A DNA stretch of 7,218 nt from contig CATEMS010000005.1 of NCBI GenBank assembly GCA_949507465.1, positions 1 to 7,218 on the forward strand, in the 5' to 3' direction. This stretch comes from Flavobacteriaceae bacterium (lineage in GTDB: Bacteria; Bacteroidota; Bacteroidia; Flavobacteriales; Flavobacteriaceae). Position numbers and translations under genes: made by a program. The notes under the pieces are model-generated. The model saw only the letters and a list, made by a program, of their open reading frames with translations. It had not been told where the DNA came from and did no database searches. Positions 1 through 5,530 of the stretch are shown here, piece after piece (the first letter of the stretch is position 1; each line of letters begins with the position of its first letter).

Positions 1-144
1 ACCATTAATGTTCCAATTATTGTTCGTTTACAAGGTACCAACGCAGACATCGCTAAAGAGTTAATTGACAATAGTGGTCTTGATGTTCAAAGTGCTATTG
101 AGTTCAAAGAAGCCGCAGATAAAGTACAAGCTGTTTTGGGCTAA
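1..144 (+). CDS. sucC: Succinyl-CoA synthetase (ADP-forming) beta subunit, C-terminal end (partial)
   Basis: Only the last 47 codons are present; the start lies left of the window and the gene ends at TAA 142-144. The fragment opens with a strand reading NVPIIVRLQGTNAD, which matches the family's near-invariant VRLxGTN motif in the C-terminal ligase (CoA-ligase) domain. It continues with the helix AKELIDNSGL and the closing EAADKVQAV, both typical of SucC tails. The enzyme pairs with SucD and interconverts succinyl-CoA and succinate with substrate-level nucleotide phosphorylation in the cytoplasmic TCA cycle. sucD is not visible on this side, so if it is linked it must lie upstream. The gene is followed after 26 bases by an intrinsic terminator, so it is the last gene of its transcript. 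The identification rests on a short but highly conserved segment; malate-CoA ligase beta subunits share this tail and are the only realistic alternative. Confidence 0.9.
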   Translation, partial: TINVPIIVRLQGTNADIAKELIDNSGLDVQSAIEFKEAADKVQAVLG

Positions 145-170
145 TAATATCGTATATATTTATGAAAGCG

Positions 171-196
171 CCCTGAATTTATTCAGGGTTTTTTTT
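171..196 (+). terminator. Rho-independent terminator of sucC
   Basis: An 8-base inverted repeat (CCCTGAAT at 171-178, ATTCAGGG at 181-188; realistically a 7-bp stem with a 4-base loop) is followed directly by eight T residues at 189-196. It sits 26 bases after the sucC stop. On the minus strand the same hairpin is followed by mixed sequence (CGCTTTCATA) rather than a T-run, so it should work mainly for sucC and poorly for the convergent rluF. Confidence 0.88.
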
Positions 197-228
197 AGTG
201 GTTTTTTTCTTTGAAGTTTTGTTGATAC

Positions 229-1050
229 CTAGGAAGTCCTTCTTGTTTTTCTCTTAGTTTTTGTAACAGAGCCTGTTTTTTTTAATTCATCCTCTTTAGT
301 ACTCTCCTGTAGTGCATATGAGTTGTTGTTTGAGTCTGAGACAGCCTCTTGAAGTTCTTTCACTTCCTTGGGTGTTAAATCACGCCAGCTGCCTGGGGCT
401 AAATTTCCTAGATTGATATTCATGATTCTAGCACGTTTGAGGGAAAGTACCTGATATTCTAGATAGTCACACATTCTCCGTATTTGACGGTTAAGCCCTT
501 GTACAAGTATGATTTTAAAGGTAAATCTGCTAAGGCGTTCTACCTGGCAACTTTTGGTGATAGTTTCTAATTCTGCCAGGGGTATACCGCTACTCATTCT
601 TCTAACGAAATCATCGGTAATAGGTCTGTCTGTGGTAACGATGTATTCTTTCTCATGCTTGTTTCCAGCCCTTAATATTTTATTTACAATATCTCCATCA
701 TTTGTCATTAGAAGTAAGCCCTCACTAGGTTTGTCAAGACGTCCTACATGAAAAATACGCTCCTTATGACCAATAAAATCTACCACATTTCCCTCTACCC
801 TTTGATCTGTTGTACAGGTGATACCTATAGGTTTGTTTAATGCAATGTAAACTAAGGTTGTTTTTTTTGTGATTAATTGATCATCTACATGTATCTGATC
901 TCCAGGCATGGCTCTGTCTCCAAGACTAACAGGGGTTCCATTAAGGGTAACACGACCTTGCTCAATTAATACATCTGCTTTACGTCTAGAACAGTAACCA
1001 CTTTCACTAATGGCTTTATTGAGTCTTATAGAATCTGGATGATTTCCCAT
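229..1050 (-). CDS. rluF: 23S rRNA pseudouridine synthase RluF
   Basis: This 273-residue protein is a pseudouridine synthase of the RsuA/RluB/E/F family. It has an N-terminal S4 RNA-binding domain (about residues 7-60, beginning SIRLNKAISESGYCSRRKAD) and then the catalytic domain. The catalytic Asp is D106 in GRLDKPSEGLLLMTNDG. The RluF-like segments NKILRAGNKHEKEY (from residue 123) and QGLNRQIRRMC (from 184) point to RluF rather than RluB or RluE. In E. coli RluF modifies U2604 (and U2605) of 23S rRNA; the same target is inferred here. The tail after about residue 235 is rich in Lys, Arg, Ser and Thr and ends KTKRKTRRTS, as expected for a disordered RNA-contacting extension. I chose the ATG at 1048-1050 because family alignment begins just after it. 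A TTG eight codons upstream (1072-1074) is in frame but would add a hydrophobic octapeptide the family lacks. The gene converges on sucC, is divergent from pcm, and stops at TAG. Confidence 0.93.
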   Translation of the reverse strand: MGNHPDSIRLNKAISESGYCSRRKADVLIEQGRVTLNGTPVSLGDRAMPGDQIHVDDQLITKKTTLVYIALNKPIGITCTTDQRVEGNVVDFIGHKERIFHVGRLDKPSEGLLLMTNDGDIVNKILRAGNKHEKEYIVTTDRPITDDFVRRMSSGIPLAELETITKSCQVERLSRFTFKIILVQGLNRQIRRMCDYLEYQVLSLKRARIMNINLGNLAPGSWRDLTPKEVKELQEAVSDSNNNSYALQESTKEDELKKTGSVTKTKRKTRRTS

Positions 1051-1054
1051 GAGG

Positions 1055-1062
1055 CAAAGATA
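1055..1062 (-). promoter_or_regulatory. Candidate Bacteroidota -7 promoter box of rluF
   Basis: Read on the minus strand these bases are TATCTTTG, a full match to the Bacteroidota -7 consensus TAnnTTTG, ending 4 bases before the chosen rluF ATG. If it is real, the transcript would be leaderless or nearly so. I see no convincing TTG (-33) element 17-23 bases upstream; the nearest TTG is only 9 bases away. That weakens the call, and chance matches are common in AT-rich DNA. Confidence 0.28.
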
Positions 1063-1167
1063 GGTATACTTCAAGAAAAAGTCCTGTATTTTTTACAGAT
1101 GATAACTGCCCAATTTTTAAAAATATAAGTCACTTTTTAGTATTTTGCAGGTGTTAAAATCGCGTTA

Positions 1168-1809
1168 TTGAAAGATACATTTACTCATAAAGGTATGCGA
1201 AAAAAACTGGTTGAGACCCTCGAAAAAAAAGGGATTTCTAACCCAGCTGTTTTGCAAGCTATAAATACCATCCCCAGACATTTGTTTATGGATAGTGGCT
1301 TTATAGATCATGCCTATGTAGATAAAGCATTCCCAATTGCTGCAGATCAAACCATATCTCAGCCCTATACCGTTGCTAGACAAACCGAACTGCTTGATAT
1401 TGTAAAAGGATCTAAAGTGCTAGAAATAGGTACTGGAAGCGGCTATCAAACAGCTGTGTTACTTGAAATTGGAGCTATTGTGTATAGTATAGAAAGACAA
1501 AACAAGCTCTTTAAAAAAGCTGAAAGTTTTTTTAAAAAGCAAAAAAAAGCTCCCAAGAAACTCATATTTGGGGATGGATATGTTGGTCTTCAGACGGAAG
1601 CTCCGTTTGATGGTATTGTTGTAACTGCGGGTGCTCCCTATGTATCAAAGCCATTACTATCTCAATTAAAAATAGGAGGGAAGTTGGTGATTCCTGTTGG
1701 AGAAGTCTCTCAAATAATGACGGTTTATACAAGAACATCAAAAACAGCCTTTAACAAACAAACCTATGGTGAGTTTAAGTTTGTGCCCTTACTTGAAAAT
1801 AAAAATTAA
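1168..1809 (+). CDS. pcm: Protein-L-isoaspartate(D-aspartate) O-methyltransferase
   Basis: This 213-residue cytoplasmic enzyme matches the full length of the Pcm family. It transfers methyl from S-adenosylmethionine to the free carboxyl of L-isoaspartyl residues, starting repair of age-damaged proteins. Visible family motifs in order are IPRHLF (35-40), the substrate-site motif QTISQPYTVA (61-70), SAM motif I VLEIGTGSGYQTAVL (84-98), the acidic end of the next strand at SIER (107-110), GDG (135-137), FDGIVVTAGAP (147-157) and the C-terminal FVPLLENKN. The start is a TTG at 1168-1170. An in-frame TAG at 1138-1140 with no ATG or GTG between rules out anything much longer, and residues 1-10 (MKDTFTHKGM) agree with the usual start of Bacteroidota Pcm. 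The next in-frame ATG (1195) would cut off this conserved beginning. The gene has its own intergenic region, shared with divergent rluF, and converges on the DUF5686 gene with only 20 bases between stop codons. Confidence 0.95.
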   Translation: MKDTFTHKGMRKKLVETLEKKGISNPAVLQAINTIPRHLFMDSGFIDHAYVDKAFPIAADQTISQPYTVARQTELLDIVKGSKVLEIGTGSGYQTAVLLEIGAIVYSIERQNKLFKKAESFFKKQKKAPKKLIFGDGYVGLQTEAPFDGIVVTAGAPYVSKPLLSQLKIGGKLVIPVGEVSQIMTVYTRTSKTAFNKQTYGEFKFVPLLENKN

Positions 1810-1831
1810 AGAGTATTCGGTCTTGATTTTT
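1801..1831. terminator. Possible weak bidirectional terminator between pcm and the DUF5686 gene
   Basis: The two convergent genes end 20 bases apart, and the junction is an imperfect inverted repeat: AAAAAT (1801-1806) and AAGA (1809-1812) face TCTT (1821-1824) and ATTTTT (1826-1831). The stem is AT-rich and has small unpaired gaps, so it would be weak. The A-tract on one side and T-tract on the other would provide a U-run for either transcript. No better terminator is visible here. Confidence 0.25.
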
Positions 1832-4310
1832 ACTGTCCTAGAAAATCTAAAAATTTCAAACCAAATACCAAACGTCCATTTTGCTGGCCATTAAAGTTGG
1901 ACACCGCATAATCAAGCCGTAACAGGCGAAAGTTGCCAAAACCAAGATTGTCTAATCCAACAGAAAATTCTGAATAGGGCTTTCTTTGCTGAGATGCCAA
2001 AAGATGTGCCCCAAGCACAAGATTAAAATTTAATGAATTAACTCCTGGTATTTTACCTAGAATCCAACCTTTAAAATTATGTTCTAAGTGCCCTTCCAAA
2101 TAACTCTTATTGGTACTAAACTCATAGTAGGGTAAGGTGTTAAAAACATTGGTATAATTTACCTTAGTACCTATTTGTGTTTGGTTACCATTAAAATGTT
2201 GGTAATCTATAAATGAGATGTCATCTGCACTGAAAAATGTTCCAGCTTTTAACCGGTAATACAACTCACCTTTGTTAGCAACACTCAAATTTTGATAAAT
2301 TTCTGTCCTTAATTGTGAGTAATTATAATTTTTCTCTGAGCCTCCAAATCCATGCTCAAGTGTCATGTCAATTCTTGGATACCGATAATTTCTAATATTG
2401 ATTTTTCTCTCTGGAATAGAGATGTACTTTTGTCCAAAAAAAATACGAGCTGTAATTTGTGCTTTAAACACTTGGTGCTCCTCTACTGATTTGCTCGTAA
2501 AATCTTCAGGGGCTTGCGGGTTATTTGAGCTGTACTGTTGCCCTTGGTTATTTATATAGTAATGATTAGTGGTATTAAACAAAGCACTTCTTTTTTCATA
2601 GCTAATTTTTGCAAAAGCCTCCAGACCATTAAAAAGTTCTTGTCGGTATTTGATCTGCAAAAAATCAAGATTATATGCTTTCAGGTAATTGCTCTCAAAA
2701 AATAAGGTAGCGACACTATTTATAAAAGGTGAAATAGGATCACTGTCATTAAACTGTGTTAGCTTGCTACCTCCAGATAGTGTGACTACTAGATTGTTCT
2801 TGCTATTAAATTTTTTGGTTACACCTGCTTTGAATCGAACTTTATCTTCGGCCAGACCATAGGAGGCATCTAGGTTTATAGACATCCACTTTGTTCTATT
2901 TTCTGTATACCATTTATAAAAGTTTAGACCTACTTTACTGGTATATCCCTGTAGGGTATTAAAAGAAATTCCTGTGGCTGGTCCCAAATAGTTGATCCTC
3001 CATTTATTGGGGGTATTTCTATAGGTATACCCAAATAATGGATCTGTAATAGAAAATTTATTTGATAGGTTATCTAGCGAATCTAAGTAGGGCTTTGACC
3101 TTTTTAATTCTTGCAAACTATCTTTTTTTATATAATCATTAAATTCTTCATCAGTAAGGGGTACTGGGCGCATTGCATTCCAGAAAATACTGTCTTTTGT
3201 ATTGGCTTTTAACTCGAAGGATATTATTTGATTGGAAAAAGAATCTTTATTAAAAACTGGATTAAAGTTATAATTGTTATACACACAGGTATACTTTCCC
3301 TGTCCATTAAGACCTAAAATACCAAAGCTAAAATCGATGGTTTGGGATAATTTTACCCAAAACTTTTGTGTGGTATCGTAGGTGAAATTTTGTGTAAAGA
3401 CAAGTTCTTTGACAAATGGAATCTGAAGGGCTGTTCCTGTTGTTGTTAGCTCTAAACCATATAATTGCCACTGGTCTTCTACGATATAAATAACCCCATT
3501 AAAAACCCTGTCATTGGGTCTTTTAGGAATTACTTTTATTTTATTTATGAGTTTATCACCTTGGTAGAAAACACCATCTAGTTTATAGTTATAATAATTA
3601 AATGCATTTTTAGCAAGTGGTGATACAATGGCAGTATTTAAAGCTATCGTGTTTTTATAAAAAGAAAATGTTGACTCTTGAGCAGAGTTAAAACTAAATC
3701 CATTGTCATTACCACTTACCTTACTTGCTATAATATGCTCGTTAAAATTGTTTGGTTGCTGATATGATATTTTTGAAATAGTTTCAGAAAGATATATAAT
3801 ACCGCTTCTGGTGGAGTCTAATGATTGCTCAATACCACTTACACTTTGGCCTAATATTTTTTTTGGAGCTTTTTTTATCTTCCATACCCCTCTGGAATAG
3901 AAATCTGCAGTATACGCACTAATGTTGGCTAGATTTTCTTTTTGACGGTTAATGGTAGCTCTTATTATTCGATTTGCTGGATCCTCATTTATATCTATGA
4001 CGACCTCTTGTAATGAAGTAGTTTCAGGTTCTAAACTAATATTTAGTGTGTAGGGGAAATTTTCAACAGTTATTTTTTTAGTGACAGTTTTATAGCCTAA
4101 AAATTGATAAACAATGGTGTGGTTTCCTTTGTTTTGTATTGGAAGTTTATAAAGGCCATCATCATTTGATGTGGTGCCCGTATAGGTGTTTTCTAGATAA
4201 ATGTTAACGTAAGGTATCGCCTTAGAATCAGGCCCTGTTATCTTTCCAGTAATTTGTGCCTGCCCAAAAGTGATGATGTGCAATAAAAGAAGGGTTAAGA
4301 ACTCTTTCAT
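1830..4310 (-). CDS. DUF5686 family outer-membrane protein with N-terminal carboxypeptidase-regulatory-like domain
   Basis: The gene encodes 826 residues and starts at an ATG. Residues 1-18 form a signal peptide (MKEFLTLLLLHIITFGQA) with likely signal peptidase I cleavage before Q19; there is no lipobox. Residues about 19-95 form a CarboxypepD_reg-like beta-sandwich (ITGKITGPDSKAIPYVNIYL, then DGLYKLPI and FLGYKT). This is the domain that also precedes many SusC/TonB-dependent receptors, and here it is followed by the usual linker SLQEVVI (99-105). The rest matches DUF5686, beginning with DPANRIIRATINRQ (110-123) and continuing as alternating polar/aromatic strands. It ends in GRLVFGLKFLDFLGQ, consistent with a C-terminal outer-membrane beta barrel. 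There is no TonB-dependent plug, so it is probably not a TonB-dependent receptor. The biochemical role of DUF5686 proteins is unknown to me; a role in the outer membrane or in surface export is inference. The gene follows smpB by 71 bases on the same strand with no terminator seen between, so read-through is possible. Confidence 0.88.
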   Translation of the reverse strand: MKEFLTLLLLHIITFGQAQITGKITGPDSKAIPYVNIYLENTYTGTTSNDDGLYKLPIQNKGNHTIVYQFLGYKTVTKKITVENFPYTLNISLEPETTSLQEVVIDINEDPANRIIRATINRQKENLANISAYTADFYSRGVWKIKKAPKKILGQSVSGIEQSLDSTRSGIIYLSETISKISYQQPNNFNEHIIASKVSGNDNGFSFNSAQESTFSFYKNTIALNTAIVSPLAKNAFNYYNYKLDGVFYQGDKLINKIKVIPKRPNDRVFNGVIYIVEDQWQLYGLELTTTGTALQIPFVKELVFTQNFTYDTTQKFWVKLSQTIDFSFGILGLNGQGKYTCVYNNYNFNPVFNKDSFSNQIISFELKANTKDSIFWNAMRPVPLTDEEFNDYIKKDSLQELKRSKPYLDSLDNLSNKFSITDPLFGYTYRNTPNKWRINYLGPATGISFNTLQGYTSKVGLNFYKWYTENRTKWMSINLDASYGLAEDKVRFKAGVTKKFNSKNNLVVTLSGGSKLTQFNDSDPISPFINSVATLFFESNYLKAYNLDFLQIKYRQELFNGLEAFAKISYEKRSALFNTTNHYYINNQGQQYSSNNPQAPEDFTSKSVEEHQVFKAQITARIFFGQKYISIPERKINIRNYRYPRIDMTLEHGFGGSEKNYNYSQLRTEIYQNLSVANKGELYYRLKAGTFFSADDISFIDYQHFNGNQTQIGTKVNYTNVFNTLPYYEFSTNKSYLEGHLEHNFKGWILGKIPGVNSLNFNLVLGAHLLASQQRKPYSEFSVGLDNLGFGNFRLLRLDYAVSNFNGQQNGRLVFGLKFLDFLGQ

Positions 4311-4381
4311 AGGCCTAAAATATGGGTATATTTTATCTTTCTTTAATATAGGTTTAATTGGATCAAGATGCTGTTAAATAG

Positions 4382-4849
4382 TTAGTTGTTAAAACTTTTT
4401 TTAAGCCTGCTTAAGTCTCTTTTATTGTCTCTGTCTTTAATGTTTTCTCTTTTGTCAAATTCACGCTTTCCGCGACAAAGAGCAACAGTGATTTTAGCAA
4501 GTCCTTTATCATTTGTGAATAAAACCAGGGGTATTATAGTAAGTCCTGAGGTTTTGACATTTTTATACAGTTTTTTTAGTTCTGTTTTATTTAATAGGAG
4601 TTTACGTTCACTCTTTGGGTTGTGGTTAAAATGAGTTGCATGGCTATACTCTTGTACTGTCATATTGATTACAAATAATTCTCCTTGAGCGTTAAACTCA
4701 CAAAAGCTATCCGCAATTGAGGCTTTCCCTTCTCTAATAGCCTTTATTTCTGTGCCAACAAGAACGATACCAGCTGTGTAAGTGTCTAAGATTTCATACT
4801 CAAATCTCGCTTTTCTGTTTTTTATTTGAATGTTTTTTTGAATAGCCAT
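4382..4849 (-). CDS. smpB: SsrA-binding protein SmpB (trans-translation ribosome rescue)
   Basis: This 155-residue protein has the normal family length. SmpB binds tmRNA (ssrA) and delivers it to ribosomes stalled on mRNAs lacking a stop codon; its C-terminal tail reads the empty mRNA channel. Family signatures are NRKARFEYEI (11-20), AGIVLVGTEIKAIREGKAS (26-44), the FNHNPKSERKLLL segment (74-86) and ALCRGKREFDKRENIKDRD (123-141) leading into a basic tail KRDLSRLKKSFNN. The oligonucleotide-binding beta-barrel core and the tail are both intact. The start is ATG at 4847-4849, with no plausible alternative upstream. The tmRNA gene itself is not in this window. smpB lies 42 bases downstream of the phosphatase gene and 71 bases upstream of the DUF5686 gene, all on the minus strand, and it has its own promoter candidate in the 42-base gap. 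Confidence 0.97.
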   Translation of the reverse strand: MAIQKNIQIKNRKARFEYEILDTYTAGIVLVGTEIKAIREGKASIADSFCEFNAQGELFVINMTVQEYSHATHFNHNPKSERKLLLNKTELKKLYKNVKTSGLTIIPLVLFTNDKGLAKITVALCRGKREFDKRENIKDRDNKRDLSRLKKSFNN

Positions 4850-4853
4850 GTTG

Positions 4854-4885
4854 TAAAAATAGAACTAATAATGGGGATTGGTCAA
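4854..4885 (-). promoter_or_regulatory. Candidate flavobacterial promoter of smpB
   Basis: On the minus strand a TTG (4883-4885) is followed, after a 21-base spacer, by TATTTTTA (4854-4861). This fits the flavobacterial pattern TTG-N(17-23)-TAnnTTTG with one mismatch at the last base. The -7-like box ends 4 bases before the smpB ATG, so the mRNA would be almost leaderless. The whole element fits between the stop of the phosphatase gene and the smpB start. AT-rich sequence makes chance matches likely. Confidence 0.33.
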
Positions 4886-4891
4886 TGAAAT

Positions 4892-5431
4892 TTAATGAAC
4901 CTTTTCTCTTTTGGATGTTACAGTGTTTTTTGTGTGAGTTACTATAAAAAGATCGTTATTATCTCCATCTGGTATATCTTCATATTTTTTCTCTCCAAGT
5001 AGCCTGTTAACTAGCTGTGGTGTGGTATTGCTGTGTCCAACAATGACAATGTGTTTACCTTTGTTGTTTTGTATAAATTCCTCTGTGATGAACTTTTTCG
5101 GCGTATAGCTGATAATTTCTAGATTGTTATTCTTGGCAATAGGGAGGGCAGTTTGCCGTGTTCTTTTGTAATTTGTACTATACACTGCATCTATTTTTTT
5201 GTTCTTAAAAAAAACCGCCCATTTTTTTGTTCTTTCGATTCCTTGTGTGGTTAGGAAAGGATTCTTGTTTGTAGAATCACTTCTATCTTTTTCTGCATGT
5301 CTTATAAGGTAAAAAACGCTCGTATGCTCTGTATCATCAAAGTTTGTTTTACTGGTGTCTTTACATGATATAAATAGCGTTGATATTACTAAAAGTAGCA
5401 ATATGGTTTTTATTTTTTTTTGAATATTCAT
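4892..5431 (-). CDS. Histidine phosphatase (phosphoglycerate mutase-like) family lipoprotein
   Basis: The gene encodes 179 residues from an ATG start. Residues 1-22 form a lipoprotein signal peptide (basic MNIQKKIK, hydrophobic core ILLLLVISTLF) with the lipobox FISC, so Cys23 should be lipidated after cleavage. The mature part is a compact histidine phosphatase domain of SixA-like size. The catalytic motif is LIRHAEK, with phospho-accepting His45 next to Arg44. The second phosphate-binding Arg lies in STNYKRTRQTA (R90, with the family's TRQTA), and the second catalytic His is H133 in IVIVGHSNTTP. A glutamate in ITEEF (E117 or E118) may be the proton donor. The protein should sit in the periplasm or at the outer membrane. 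Its substrate is unknown; the all-purpose fold covers phosphoproteins, sugar phosphates and others, and I do not assign one. The strong terminator just upstream separates it from the surface-protein gene, so it probably has its own promoter within the 47 bases before the ATG. smpB follows 42 bases after its stop. Confidence 0.88.
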   Translation of the reverse strand: MNIQKKIKTILLLLVISTLFISCKDTSKTNFDDTEHTSVFYLIRHAEKDRSDSTNKNPFLTTQGIERTKKWAVFFKNKKIDAVYSTNYKRTRQTALPIAKNNNLEIISYTPKKFITEEFIQNNKGKHIVIVGHSNTTPQLVNRLLGEKKYEDIPDGDNNDLFIVTHTKNTVTSKREKVH

Positions 5432-5444
5432 GCAATTGTTTTGG

Positions 5445-5452
5445 TAAATGTA
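5445..5452 (-). promoter_or_regulatory. Candidate -7 box for the histidine phosphatase lipoprotein gene
   Basis: On the minus strand this reads TACATTTA, seven of eight bases of the Bacteroidota TAnnTTTG consensus, 13 bases before the start codon. The preceding gene ends in a strong terminator whose T-run finishes near 5479, so a promoter is expected in the 47 bases that remain. No clear TTG at -33 is visible. The support is positional more than sequence-based. Confidence 0.27.
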
Positions 5453-5478
5453 AAAAATCTAATTTAAAAGTAACGTAT

Positions 5479-5509
5479 AAAAAAAGCCGCCAGATAATAG
5501 GCGGCTTTT
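5479..5509 (-). terminator. Strong rho-independent terminator of the T9SS surface-protein gene
   Basis: A perfect GC-rich stem (GCCGCC at 5486-5491, GGCGGC at 5500-5505) with an 8-base loop is extended by flanking A-U pairs. On the minus strand it is followed by seven T residues (complement of A 5479-5485). It begins 21 bases after the stop codon at 5531-5533. The plus-strand reading also gives a T4 run (5506-5509), but no plus-strand gene ends here, so the minus orientation is the functional one. Confidence 0.92.
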
Positions 5510-5530
5510 CTTAAAGTAATTAAAAGTGTA

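Noticed and set aside
509..751. 80-codon plus-strand open frame inside rluF
   Set aside because: It lies wholly antisense to the well-supported rluF; the translation has no family resemblance and no upstream signal.
1072..1074. TTG as the start of rluF
   Set aside because: It would add eight hydrophobic residues not seen in the family; ATG at 1048-1050 aligns with the family start.
1084..1098. Small inverted repeat CTGTA-N5-TACAG between rluF and pcm
   Set aside because: It is only 5 bp long with a T-only loop, and it lies upstream of both divergent genes where a terminator is not expected. It is too short to call an operator.
1138..1147. TAGTATTTTG upstream of pcm as a -7 promoter box
   Set aside because: The spacing inside the box does not fit TAnnTTTG, and no TTG lies 17-23 bases upstream. 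A pcm promoter must exist in 1051-1167, but I cannot place it.
1165..1383. 72-codon minus-strand open frame over the start of pcm
   Set aside because: It is antisense to the conserved pcm coding region, with a composition typical of a shadow frame.
4386..4634. 82-codon plus-strand, Leu/Ser-rich open frame that resembles a signal peptide
   Set aside because: It is the complement of the Lys-rich C-terminal half of smpB; the apparent hydrophobicity comes from reading AAG/AAA codons in antisense.
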